A DNA stretch of 38,566 nucleotides from Thermoprotei archaeon. GTDB taxonomy: Archaea > Thermoproteota > Thermoprotei > Thermofilales > B69-G16. The stretch lies in NCBI GenBank assembly GCA_003649235.1, contig QMRG01000005.1, positions 1 through 38,566 on the forward strand. Reading direction: 5' to 3'. Under the pieces are notes generated by a model. It was not told the origin of the DNA. It ran no database searches and saw nothing but the letters and a program-made list of their open reading frames with translations. Position numbers and translations under genes: made by a program. Positions 24,405 through 32,708 of this stretch are shown here, piece after piece; position 1 is the first letter of the stretch, and each line of letters opens with the position of its first letter.

Positions 24405-25059
24405 TTATCGTTGCAAAGAGTTATGACTCAACTTTAGCAACGTTATTACTCCATTGTAACTCAGCACGTAAGAGGTTTTAGTTTTCGCGAGAGCTTCTGA
24501 TATGTATCCTTTCTCATATTCTCTGCGAGGCAAACCGTGCATCACTGCCGCTAGCTTAATTAAAATCCAAGATCTGCCTAACTTTTTTTGAGGATTGCCT
24601 GAGTTCTCTTATACTTATATCATGTGAGAATTCGTATATCCAGGCTTCTCCATGGCTACTTAATACTGCTGTAATTTCCTTAAATAGAACTTCCGGCTTT
24701 CTTATATGATGTAAAGTTCCCGTACTCACGATGAAGTCTACACTCTTAGGCCGGAAAGGCATCTTATGAGCATCGGCTAATAGGAGATCTATTTTTGAAA
24801 ATTCACTTTTCTCTACAATATTTCTCTTTGAAATTTTAATCATGGCAGGAGAAATATCCAATCCAATTATTATTGCAGAGTTAGCATTTTTCGCTATTTC
24901 TAGAAGAAGAACTCCTGTCCCACAACCTATCTCCAGTATAACTCTCCTATCCATATTTTCTTTAAAAATATCTTGGGTCACATAATTGTATGAAGGTTCC
25001 AGATATTTAATTGCTAAACTATCATAAAGCTGAGCTGATCCTCGCGGAATACCCTGCAC
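24405..25059 (-). pseudogene. Class I methyltransferase with a one-base frameshift
   Basis: The main frame (25059-24556, 167 residues) has methyltransferase motif I VILEIGCGTGVLLLEIAK, IIGLDISPAMI, LLLADAHKMPF and VDFIVSTGTLHHIRKP, i.e. the type 11 family. It ends in LDFN at a TAA. If one base is removed from the T4 run (24562-24565 on the plus strand), the frame continues as KLAAVMHGLPRREYEKGYIS and SYVLSYNGVITLLKL to a stop at 24405, giving 217 residues, a normal length. The C-terminal extension reads as plausible protein, so I treat the gene as frameshifted. Confidence 0.7.
24409..24442. other. Hairpin at the end of the methyltransferase gene
   Basis: CGTTGC (24409-24414) pairs with GCAACG (24437-24442) and an inner AAAG/CTTT extends the stem past one bulged base. 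It overlaps the last codons of the frameshifted methyltransferase. No T-run follows on the minus strand, so a terminator role is weak. Confidence 0.3.
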
Positions 25060-25210
25060 TTTCTTTGAATTTTAACAAACACACGATTAATCAAGCCTAA
25101 CATTACTACTTTTATCTGCAAACTCTCTCTATTATATGTATATCACAATATAAGGTTTCAATAAGCGCTATAAAAAAATTAACTTGCCCTCAAACATTAT
25201 CTCTCAAGAG

Positions 25211-25840
25211 TTAAATTAACCAGTAAAAAAGAAGAGCTTGAAGATTTATCAATGTATGTGCTATGATCAACGGTACTAGATTTCTCCATTTAAGCACGAA
25301 ATACGATAATAGGAATCCATCAAGAAAGACTACGGGCAGTAAGAGCACAGGAGTAGAACTATAGTGTAATAGGGCAAAGAATAGCGAAGAAAACACGGTA
25401 GCTATAATATCTCCCGCATAGTCTCTTAAACCATGCAATATTAAACCTCTGAAAATCAACTCCTCTACTACAGGAGCCGTTAATAGTAGCATTGCAACTG
25501 CATATATAGGACTCACCTCTTCAAATACAGGCTCATATTTTACTTCAAAAAACGCAGAGATTAAAAGCCCACCGAATATCATGACAAAAGTACATAATAG
25601 GTATAAAGCTATTCCACGTTTCACGGCTTTCTCAATTTTAAACAGTTTTCTTAAAGATGAACTATAGACCACGGGCAATATCAAAAGAAAAGCGGCTATT
25701 TCTCCTAACATACTAGCTATCAAGACGGCATCCTTATTTTTTAACCCTATTTCGAGAACTAGCGGGTAAGCTATAGACGAAATTAAAGTCATTACCACGA
25801 CTGCTATTATCCCAATTACGAGTAAAAGATAGCTCCGCAC
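25211..25840 (-). CDS. CPBP family intramembrane metalloprotease
   Basis: This 209-residue membrane protein with several helices carries the CPBP (CAAX protease / bacteriocin-processing) motifs in the C-terminal half: EELIFRGLILHGLRDY (EExxxR), FFALLHY (FxxxH) and IIAHTLIN (HxxxN). These supply the glutamate and histidine residues of the intramembrane active site. The start is GTG at 25840. It is monocistronic in appearance. The substrate is unknown. Confidence 0.88.
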   Translation of the reverse strand: MRSYLLLVIGIIAVVVMTLISSIAYPLVLEIGLKNKDAVLIASMLGEIAAFLLILPVVYSSSLRKLFKIEKAVKRGIALYLLCTFVMIFGGLLISAFFEVKYEPVFEEVSPIYAVAMLLLTAPVVEELIFRGLILHGLRDYAGDIIATVFSSLFFALLHYSSTPVLLLPVVFLDGFLLSYFVLKWRNLVPLIIAHTLINLQALLFYWLI

Positions 25841-26066
25841 GAGAGTATAATGACAAACATAGGTATAGATTTATCGAAAAGCAAAGACACAATACTGGTA
25901 AATCAAACTCATATAGATGCCTATTAGACAACCTTCTTTCCCAAAGCATTTCAGAGTAGAGATGATAACTGAGAAATTAGATATCTGGCTATGGGAGATC
26001 TTGTGAATTTAATATTAAACCTTTTAGCATAAACGATATTATCAGCAATCCGCCATCATACTCTTA

Positions 26067-26267
26067 ATGAAATCGGTAGATTACCTGCTCTTAGCATCGC
26101 AAAAATTAAGTGAAGCTGAAGAACTTAAAGGAGAGAAAATTAAAGAATTGTCAGTCTTTACTGTATATTATTCTTTAGAAGCCATAGCTGCCGAGCTTGA
26201 GGTAGATCCCGAGGATATACTAGTTGGTGTTCGTAAGCTTCCGGAAAGAATATGGGTGAAGTTTTAA
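26067..26267 (+). CDS. Small helical protein, possible first half of a HEPN-like domain
   Basis: This 66-residue ORF encodes amphipathic helices (YLLLASQKLSEAEELKGEKI, SVFTVYYSLEAIAAELE). The pattern recalls small archaeal four-helix (HEPN-like) proteins but is not specific. It overlaps the next ORF by 16 bases in another frame, and the two together make about 112 residues, a normal HEPN length. A frameshift inside one gene is therefore possible. No ribosome site is obvious. Confidence 0.45.
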   Translation: MKSVDYLLLASQKLSEAEELKGEKIKELSVFTVYYSLEAIAAELEVDPEDILVGVRKLPERIWVKF

Positions 26268-26392
26268 GGATTCTCGAGATTAAAAGATATATTAGGATGA
26301 TGAAGCCGGAAGATGCTCTAGATGCGGCTAGAGAATCTTTGGAAATAGCAACAGCAATTATCTTATTTATGAAATCTCTCGATATTAAATAA
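26252..26392 (+). CDS. Small helical protein, possible second half of a HEPN-like domain
   Basis: This 46-residue ORF is not long enough for many gene callers. It reads IRMMKPEDALDAARESLEIA and ATAIILFMKSLDIK, two helices with an alanine-rich face, as at the C-terminus of HEPN-type proteins. It ends 7 bases before the GH5 gene, so it is probably co-transcribed. Function unknown. Confidence 0.4.
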   Translation: MGEVLRILEIKRYIRMMKPEDALDAARESLEIATAIILFMKSLDIK

Positions 26393-26399
26393 CGGGATT

Positions 26400-26990
26400 A
26401 TGAAAGAGAAAATCATCATACTGACTCTCATTTTAATATTCTCCACACTTCATGCTTGTCTTTCTGTAGGAGAAGGAGAAATCACGTTGAGCAGGCATAA
26501 GCTTATACTCAAGAATAATGGGAGCTTAGACATTGTAAGAGGAGATAGGAAGATTTTACCCGGTTTAGGCTTTGCATTATGGAGAAAAGGTTGGACCGAT
26601 TTTACTCATCAATCTTGGTGGCAAAATGGAGAAATCTATGAATCACTGGGAGTTTTACGAGTTGAAGGAGTAGAAGAATATGGAGAAATTCTTCTAAATT
26701 ATAGAATAGAGGTTTTAACCGGTTCGTGGAAGAAAGCTGTACTCACAAGAGCATCCATAGATGTAGATACAGAATTAGAGGCTTTAGCCTGGGGGATCCT
26801 GGAATCTGGAAACGAGCAAGATGCAGGACAAAATATGGATTTTCTACACTTTCACAGAGAAGACAGAGGTCCATTTCCCACAGAAAATATCCAAAACTCC
26901 TATCTATTTAAAACATCACGTAATAGCAGTAGTCTTGCCAGAGGAAAAGCTCGCTCTTATTCCGCTAACGTTGACAAGTGTAAGTGTTGA
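26400..26990 (+). CDS. GH5 glycanase, N-terminal segment (frameshifted)
   Basis: This frame encodes the signal peptide (KIIILTLILIFSTLHACLSV) and an N-terminal domain of about 115 residues with beta-strand character (LDIVRGDRKILPGLGFALW, TDFTHQSWWQNGEI). The native frame is left at a G5 run, 26791-26795. With one G fewer it reads LAWGSWNLETSKMQDKIWIF, joining the catalytic frame. Residues after about 131 in this frame (GILESGNEQ onwards) are therefore not native. The N-terminal domain belongs to no family I can name. Confidence 0.65.
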   Translation: MKEKIIILTLILIFSTLHACLSVGEGEITLSRHKLILKNNGSLDIVRGDRKILPGLGFALWRKGWTDFTHQSWWQNGEIYESLGVLRVEGVEEYGEILLNYRIEVLTGSWKKAVLTRASIDVDTELEALAWGILESGNEQDAGQNMDFLHFHREDRGPFPTENIQNSYLFKTSRNSSSLARGKARSYSANVDKCKC

Positions 26991-28656
26991 AGATGAACGG
27001 AACCGGGGTAGTTCTGCCTTTTCTCTCAGATTTTGGATTGAAGATTCTGGTATAGAATTACTTGTAGTTGAATACGATGACCTCGATTTAAATACTTTCA
27101 TCTCAATAGTTAAAGGAGTTTTATTCACTAAGAATAGAAAGATAATAGAAGAATTCGCGCAGAATATACTGAGAGGTAAAATAGACGAAGCCTATGCTTT
27201 AACAAAGCCGCCTCTGGAGGAACTTCCAAGTCCTCCATGGTTGAAAACAGAAAACTTCTCTATAATGAGCGAGGATAGGGAGTATGTCCTTCTGCAGGGC
27301 GTCAATTGCATGGGACTTGAGTTCGGTTGGTTTGGACACAGCGAGGAAGATTTTAAACGAATAACTTCGTGGGGCTTTAACGTTATCAGACTACCTATAG
27401 GATGGGCCTATATAGAGCCTGAGCCTGGAGTAATCAACGAAGAATATCTCAAAATAGTAGACTGGATGATTTACTGGGCTAAAAAACACGGGCTTTACGT
27501 GGTACTGGATATGCATCAATGGAGATGGAGTAATAGGTATGGGGGTTGCGGTTTTCAGGATTGGCTAGTTCCTGACGCTGAGGACTATTTAGAGGCTTCG
27601 GTGAGATTCTTTAAGAATAGAGAGTTATGGAGAGAATTTGCTGAAGTTTGGAAAATAGTCGCCGAGAGGTATAAGAATGAATCCACTATAGCTGCTTATG
27701 ACGTGTTTAACGAACCTATGCCCCACTACGACCTTGTACCTAAAAGAGAATTCGTAGAACTAGTAGAGGAGTTCTATAAGTACATATTCGAAGAGATTAG
27801 AAAAATCGATAAAAAGCATATTCTCATGTACATGCCAGTTTGGGGCAGCGAGCTAGACGCCGTGCCTTGGATAACTGGAGAAAATATAGTATTGACTATA
27901 CACTTCTACGTCGGCGGAACATGGGATGGAAAGACAGGCTATGAAAAAACGAGCTTTGCAGAGCTGAAAAGAGCTGTTCAAGAATGCGTTAAATTGGGCT
28001 TGGAGAGAGGAATTCCTGTATGGATTGGAGAGTTCGGTGTAGGATCAAGCGCTTACGGAGCATCCGACTGGGTGAAAGACGTCTCAACTTTATTCGAGGA
28101 ACATGCTTTAGGTTATGCATGGTGGACTTACTGGAGGGATGAAGGTAGCTTCGGCTTGCTATATCCCGATGGAAAAGAGAAAGAGCATATAATGAAGATA
28201 CTGGATAGACCTCGCATATTGTCAAGCACTTGTAAACCGTCGAAGATATTCTTCAACGTAGAAAACAGAGACTTTACGGCATGTTTAGAGATGGAAAAGG
28301 AGAAGTGTAGAGTTTTAATTTATCTGCCTAAACGTCACTACAAGACAGGGTTTAAATTATCAATCCCTGTCGCTCATATCTATAGCTTCGATTACAGATC
28401 CAGAGTTTTAAAACTCGTCCTCGAAAGCAACGAATCATCTATAGTGGAGATTAAGGTTTCGAAAAGCCTCAAGGATAAAGTTGTTTTGCCGACAGTTATA
28501 ATTTTAAGCTTTTTCATTATATTTGTCCTAGTAGCCTATCGAACGTCGAGCAGAGCGGTGGTAGAGTGCGATCGAAAAAGCACGCATATATCGGTTGGAA
28601 AGACGTTCGAGGATGGACGTGTGTTAGATGCGGCGAATGCTGTAAGCGGTATATAA
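26821..28656 (+). CDS. GH5 family endoglycanase (cellulase-like), membrane anchored
   Basis: This segment contains a complete glycoside hydrolase family 5 barrel: GVNCMGLEFGWFGHSEEDF, WGFNVIRLPIGWAYIEP, GLYVVLDMHQWRW, the acid/base DVFNEP (Glu at 27712-27714), VLTIHFYVGG, and the nucleophile WIGEFG (Glu at 28030-28032). A C-terminal beta domain and a membrane helix (VVLPTVIILSFFIIFVLVAY) follow, so the enzyme is exported and tethered. It likely cuts beta-glucan or beta-mannan chains, fitting the GH130-like gene nearby (inference). The last 30 codons overlap the next gene by 91 bases and look non-native. The ATG at 26821 is internal; the true start is 26400. Confidence 0.82.
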   Translation: MQDKIWIFYTFTEKTEVHFPQKISKTPIYLKHHVIAVVLPEEKLALIPLTLTSVSVEDERNRGSSAFSLRFWIEDSGIELLVVEYDDLDLNTFISIVKGVLFTKNRKIIEEFAQNILRGKIDEAYALTKPPLEELPSPPWLKTENFSIMSEDREYVLLQGVNCMGLEFGWFGHSEEDFKRITSWGFNVIRLPIGWAYIEPEPGVINEEYLKIVDWMIYWAKKHGLYVVLDMHQWRWSNRYGGCGFQDWLVPDAEDYLEASVRFFKNRELWREFAEVWKIVAERYKNESTIAAYDVFNEPMPHYDLVPKREFVELVEEFYKYIFEEIRKIDKKHILMYMPVWGSELDAVPWITGENIVLTIHFYVGGTWDGKTGYEKTSFAELKRAVQECVKLGLERGIPVWIGEFGVGSSAYGASDWVKDVSTLFEEHALGYAWWTYWRDEGSFGLLYPDGKEKEHIMKILDRPRILSSTCKPSKIFFNVENRDFTACLEMEKEKCRVLIYLPKRHYKTGFKLSIPVAHIYSFDYRSRVLKLVLESNESSIVEIKVSKSLKDKVVLPTVIILSFFIIFVLVAYRTSSRAVVECDRKSTHISVGKTFEDGRVLDAANAVSGI

Positions 28657-29015
28657 TACAGCTTTCACAAGGAGAAGTGCTATATTACAGCGCTAAATAT
28701 GGTCCTGTCGCTGTAGGCTATAGAGGAAAATACTATCTGGTAAAGAAATACGATGGATCATGCATATTCCTCGACTACGAGAGAGGCGTAGCTAAGTGTT
28801 TAATATACCATGACAGGCCAAGAGTATGTCGCATGTATCCATTCCTTGTTACTAGAAAGCCTCTAAATGGAGACGGAGAGGATGCAGAAATACGGCTTGG
28901 CGAGCGAAAAGTCTACCTTTATGTAGATGCGGTGTGTCCAGGAGTGAATACAGCGGAAAACATCCATTATTTACTAGGTAAAATTTTGGAGAAATGGCTT
29001 CGCTATTTTGGTTAG
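28566..29015 (+). CDS. YkgJ-family cysteine-cluster protein
   Basis: This 149-residue protein has the YkgJ (CxxCxxCC) signature CVRCGECCKRY near residue 20, then GSCIFLDYERGVAKCLIYHDRPRVC with RMYPF, and a later Cys (VDAVCPG). The eight or so cysteines probably bind a zinc or iron-sulfur cluster; function is unknown across the family. A GTG start at 28566 has GGTGG 4-5 bases before it. The gene overlaps the GH5 3' end by 91 bases in another frame. It ends at a T6 run. Confidence 0.82.
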   Translation: MRSKKHAYIGWKDVRGWTCVRCGECCKRYIIQLSQGEVLYYSAKYGPVAVGYRGKYYLVKKYDGSCIFLDYERGVAKCLIYHDRPRVCRMYPFLVTRKPLNGDGEDAEIRLGERKVYLYVDAVCPGVNTAENIHYLLGKILEKWLRYFG

Positions 29016-29017
29016 AA

Positions 29018-29023
29018 TTTTTT
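29018..29023 (+). terminator. T6 run after the GH5-YkgJ genes
   Basis: GAATTTTTTGAGG begins 3 bases after the YkgJ stop. It is a good archaeal oligo-T terminator candidate. Confidence 0.45.
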
Positions 29024-29054
29024 GAGGGAATTCGATTACGCAGTTTTGTCGACG

Positions 29055-29744
29055 CTAAACAACATCTCTCAACTTTATTAGAAGATCTGGTCTATCGGTG
29101 GCTAAGCCGCTCACCCCATAGGATTTAAGTCTCCTACCAGTTTCTAAGTCGTTTACAACCCAGGGAACAACCATGAGCTTTAACCTCTTAGCAAACGCAA
29201 CGGCTTTCTCAGTTGCCAATCTATATTGAGGCAGTACGGCTATGGCTCCTATCTTTTTAGCTAAAACTATTCCATCGGAAGGCTTAGAGTATATCAATCC
29301 TATATAGGCATCCTCCTTATACTTTTTAACCTTTAAAAGGTGCTCTTGGTGGAAAGAGATGAAAAGCACGGATTTCCAGGCATTTAATTCATCCACCTTC
29401 TCCAACACGGGATCTACTGCCTCGGGAACCTTAAACTCCACAAAGAGAACAGCCTTCCCGTGAACTTCTCTCAAAACTTCCTCGAAGAGAGGGATTTTCT
29501 CGCCCATCCCCGCGTCGAGCTTGCGGAGCTCTTCTAAACTCATCTCAGCTACGGAGCCTTCTCCATTCGTAGTCCTATCTACCGTTTCATCGTGGATAAC
29601 CACGGGATAATCGTCTTTGGAAACCCTAACGTCCACCTCTACAGCGTCAACGTCCAGCTCCAAAGCACGCCTTATAGACTTGAGAGTATTCTCAGGCTCT
29701 AAACCTTTAGCCCCTCTATGCCCTACAATAAAGAAGTATCCCAT
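29055..29744 (-). CDS. Glycerophosphodiester phosphodiesterase
   Basis: This enzyme (about 229 residues from the ATG at 29744) cleaves glycerophosphodiesters. It has the two-histidine signature GHRGAKGLEPENT near the N-terminus and VIHDETVDRTTNGEG, metal-binding VDAVEVDVR, VLFVEFKVP, and the C-terminal VVPWVVNDLETGRRL and GLATDRPDLL. Family members start right before the HRG motif, and a minus-strand TATA-like sequence (TATTTATATGG, about 29785-29775) sits at the right distance for this ATG, so I reject a longer TTG start at 29810. Confidence 0.88.
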   Translation of the reverse strand: MGYFFIVGHRGAKGLEPENTLKSIRRALELDVDAVEVDVRVSKDDYPVVIHDETVDRTTNGEGSVAEMSLEELRKLDAGMGEKIPLFEEVLREVHGKAVLFVEFKVPEAVDPVLEKVDELNAWKSVLFISFHQEHLLKVKKYKEDAYIGLIYSKPSDGIVLAKKIGAIAVLPQYRLATEKAVAFAKRLKLMVVPWVVNDLETGRRLKSYGVSGLATDRPDLLIKLRDVV

Positions 29745-30030
29745 AAGTTCTTCTAAAATAGGCAAATCAGCCACCATATAAATAGAAGATAGCGCGGTAT
29801 TTAAGACCAATCTTTCAGACCAGCTTTAGCTCAGGAAGGAGTGACTACTACTGCTTAGTTTTCTTCTTTTACGATCACTAATACACCTGGACCTTGTACC
29901 CGCTTTGGACGGGCTATTAATAGCGTATTTTCAGAAAAATTTCGTTTTTAGAGTATTATTTTTGAAAGATTTTCTTCAAAGTATGAGAAATATTAAAAAA
30001 CATGTCGGCTATCCTCTTTAGAGATTCAAG

Positions 30031-31611
30031 ATGTATGGTTTGAGGTTTATATCTAAGACTATGTCTACGCAACATCCAGATAACGCTTACCTACCAGAGT
30101 GGGCTAGAGGAGAAGTTATCGCGGGAGACGATGAAATCTACGAAACTTACTACGTATATAGTGTACTGGATATACGCGAGCAGATGTGGGATTGGGAGGG
30201 GAAAGACGCCGACCCCCACGTTGTTAGGAAGCTTTTTGAGAATTTTCCAGAATTTTTTGAAGAAAATGTCTTGGGGAGAGATGTTTACTTAACCTATAGA
30301 ATCCCCAATCCAAATGTAGAAGAGGATGAAAGGAAGAAATTTGCTGAAGCTTTAGAGACTATTCCATCTAGCTATGATATAGCTAGGCGTTTCTACGGTG
30401 AAAAAGCCTCTCCGCCGATCTTTGAGGTTATCCTACCCTTAACTAGGAGTTGTCTAGACTTGCTTAGAGTGGTGAACTATTATAGGAAAGTTGTCGTGGG
30501 CAAAGAATCTATGAAAGTTGTGGAGGAAGACGTTAGCATTATGAAGTGGATAGGAGATTTCCATCCTAAGAATATTGAAGTTATTCCTTTAGTAGAGGAT
30601 AAGGATAGCCTACTTTTCATCGAAAAAATTATAGAATGCTTTATTAAAGCAGTCAAGCCAGCCTATCTTAGAGTTTTTATAGCGCGTTCCGATCCAGCCC
30701 TTAACTATGGATTGTTCGTGGCTGTCATGCTATCCAAGATAGCCTTAAACCTGTTAAAGCGAGTAAGTGAAAAGACCGGTATACGTATCTTCCCGATAAT
30801 AGGCGCGGGTTCTCCACCGTTTAGAGGGCACCTTACTCCCAGCAACGTGGAAGAGTTCATTAGAGAGTATGGAGGATACTGGACTACGACTATACAGTCT
30901 GCTTTTAAATATGATTACGGCAGATCAGAGTCTAGGAGAGCCATCGAGAAACTTAATAATAGTATGGGACAATTAGACTCGACTACAAGTGAACTGTCAG
31001 ATTTTAAGAAGAAGTTACTCTCTATTGTGGAAAAGTTTTCAGATACGTATAAGTCTAGAATAGAGTCTTTACATAGGATAATTAATGCTTTAGCGGAGTT
31101 TGTCCCAAGGCGTAGGGCAAGGAAGCTTCATATAGGACTGTTCGGCTATAGCCGTATAAATAGAGGGATAAGCCTCCCTAGGGCTATAAAATTCACAGCA
31201 GCTCTTTACTCACTTGGCATTCCTCCTGAAGTTCTAGGATTAACAGCCATCCATAGTTTGACAGAAGATGAGCAAGATTTTCTAGAAGAACTCTACGTTA
31301 ACTTAAAACATGACTTAAGAACGGCCGCGAGCATGATTTGCTGGGATAATATAAACATGTTACTCAGCGACGGCGAGGTCTATGAGCGAGTTACTAGAAA
31401 GTATGGGCTAGCCGAGGGGTTAACGATGGTTGTGAACGATATAGAAGTTTTGGAACAAAACTTTGGTATTAGAAGCGGGTCTCGTACTCTATCCGAGCGT
31501 AGGTATAGTAATATTGTAAATAACATTCTCTTATCATTCGCCGAGGGGGATCGTGAAGAAGTAAGAAAATATGTTTTAGAAGCAGCTAAAATTAGAAAAT
31601 TTCTAGGCTAA
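30031..31611 (+). CDS. ppcA: Phosphoenolpyruvate carboxylase, archaeal type
   Basis: This 526-residue archaeal-type PEPC makes oxaloacetate from PEP and bicarbonate. The family hallmark TMSTQHPDN is at residues 10-18. It is followed by WEGKDADPHVVRKLFE, PIIGAGSPPFRGHL, ARKLHIGLFGYSRINRGISL and ALYSLGIPPEVLG. The length is normal; bacterial PEPC is nearly twice as long. It has a TATA-like AAATATTAAA about 37 bases upstream and appears monocistronic. Its stop codon overlaps the last bases of a dead VapC gene on the other strand. Confidence 0.93.
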   Translation: MYGLRFISKTMSTQHPDNAYLPEWARGEVIAGDDEIYETYYVYSVLDIREQMWDWEGKDADPHVVRKLFENFPEFFEENVLGRDVYLTYRIPNPNVEEDERKKFAEALETIPSSYDIARRFYGEKASPPIFEVILPLTRSCLDLLRVVNYYRKVVVGKESMKVVEEDVSIMKWIGDFHPKNIEVIPLVEDKDSLLFIEKIIECFIKAVKPAYLRVFIARSDPALNYGLFVAVMLSKIALNLLKRVSEKTGIRIFPIIGAGSPPFRGHLTPSNVEEFIREYGGYWTTTIQSAFKYDYGRSESRRAIEKLNNSMGQLDSTTSELSDFKKKLLSIVEKFSDTYKSRIESLHRIINALAEFVPRRRARKLHIGLFGYSRINRGISLPRAIKFTAALYSLGIPPEVLGLTAIHSLTEDEQDFLEELYVNLKHDLRTAASMICWDNINMLLSDGEVYERVTRKYGLAEGLTMVVNDIEVLEQNFGIRSGSRTLSERRYSNIVNNILLSFAEGDREEVRKYVLEAAKIRKFLG

Positions 31612-32000
31612 GTTATCTGCGAGTTTTTAAGTAGTTTTTCATCCGCAGTATACATTTCAACGCCGTATTTTTTAGTATGTAGCAAGCATCGTAAAACCGT
31701 GACACCTTTTTAATAGCATGATTCAAAGCCTCCCTTAAGAAATCAAAAGTATAGAAACAAACTTTACTTCATCCTCTCTAGTAATTTCAGAGCGTCAATC
31801 ACGTCGCTTCTCGATAACAGTTTTCGAGCCACATGCTTTCTTAAAGTATTCGCAAACTCTAAAATTGCATAAGAAGGCGCTACTGCGGTAACTACGCCGT
31901 GTAAATGGTCGTTCATGAGAACAGCTGCGGATTCGGAGTAATCCTCTGGTATAAACTATTTAACCAGAATATTAGCATCTACAACGACTCGCTTAGGCAT
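31608..32000 (-). pseudogene. vapC: VapC PIN-domain toxin pseudogene
   Basis: ATG 32000 opens PKRVVVDANILVK, then a TAG where family members usually have Trp (VKW), then FIPEDYSESAAVLMNDH and YAILEFANTLRKHVARKLLS in the same frame. Later parts shift frame at least twice (DFLREALNHAIKK, FYDACYILKN, KYGVEMYTADEKLLKN) and end at 31608. This is a PIN-domain ribonuclease that has lost function. The start overlaps the upstream antitoxin stop, the standard VapBC layout. The region holds no other gene. Confidence 0.78.
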
Positions 32001-32214
32001 CTCTATCCTCTCTAATAAATTCCACTGAGAGATTACCGCGGATAGGCTTTAACCTACTTTTAAACTCTTCTACTTCTCTAGCTGTTTTTTTAGCCTTTTC
32101 TTCTCTAACTCTTCTCGCTAAAAACTTCTTAATTTCCTTCGTATAATCGATTTCCAATTCTACCAGTTCTTTTTTGAGCTTACGCGGTACTCTGACTCTT
32201 ATAACAACGCTCAA
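31993..32214 (-). CDS. vapB: VapB-type antitoxin (partner toxin dead)
   Basis: This antitoxin-like protein of about 73 residues has an N-terminal ribbon-helix-helix-like strand (SVVIRVRVPRKLKKELVELE) and a charged C-terminal helix (EKAKKTAREVEEFKSRLKP) for toxin binding. TTG at 32214 has AGGTG 6 bases upstream; the GTG at 32223 lies within that ribosome site, so TTG is preferred. The gene is intact although its vapC is broken. Confidence 0.7.
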   Translation of the reverse strand: MSVVIRVRVPRKLKKELVELEIDYTKEIKKFLARRVREEKAKKTAREVEEFKSRLKPIRGNLSVEFIREDRDA

Positions 32215-32323
32215 CGTTAACACCTAAAATATAACAATAAAAGTTACTGCTATGAGATAGACTTTGTTCTAGAGTTTAAACCCTATATCATAACGAGGTC
32301 AAGCGAAAAGACTGCGGATTAAA

Positions 32324-32701
32324 TTATGGGATTAGTCTATTTTCAATTATTTTGAAATGTTTTTTATCAAAAGTTGCTAGATCCGCATCATAGACTAGGG
32401 TAAAGGCGCATATTAGTAGGTCGCTGAAGGGTATTTTCTCTCCCTTTTCAGCTAATAGAAAATCCAGCTTAAGAGTTTCTTGGAGTATCTTCTGGCTATT
32501 CCAGGCTACTAGGCCTAGAGATTCTACTTTCTTCTTCCTAAACAAGAGTTTTTCGTCGCTTATTTTCCTCCCTATTTTATGCCCGTAGAGATATTCGTAA
32601 AGGCTTATCCAAGGAATAATAACTTCTTCATACTCTGCCAATAGTTCAGCTAATTCTATACGTCCTCTATCCACCATTTCCACGAGAAAAGAAGTATCCA
32701 A
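32324..32701 (-). CDS. vapC: VapC PIN-domain toxin
   Basis: This is a PIN-domain ribonuclease of about 125 residues: VLDTSFLVEMV (first Asp), IPWISLYEYLYGHKIG, IPFSDLLICAFTLVYDADLATFD with the later acidic residues of the active site, and a normal end. A TTG at 32701 gives the usual VapC start (M-DTSFLV). An ATG at 32752 gives a longer form overlapping vapB by 44 bases. GGTGG lies about 10 bases before the TTG. It appears intact, unlike the neighbouring VapC. Confidence 0.82.
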   Translation of the reverse strand: MDTSFLVEMVDRGRIELAELLAEYEEVIIPWISLYEYLYGHKIGRKISDEKLLFRKKKVESLGLVAWNSQKILQETLKLDFLLAEKGEKIPFSDLLICAFTLVYDADLATFDKKHFKIIENRLIP

Positions 32702-32708
32702 TACTACT

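Noticed and set aside
29856-29945. Possible gene remnant reading LLIARPKRVQGPGVLVIVKE on the minus strand
   Set aside because: It is a short open frame with no start or promoter and no family match I can name. The 220-base gap otherwise holds only the PEP carboxylase promoter.
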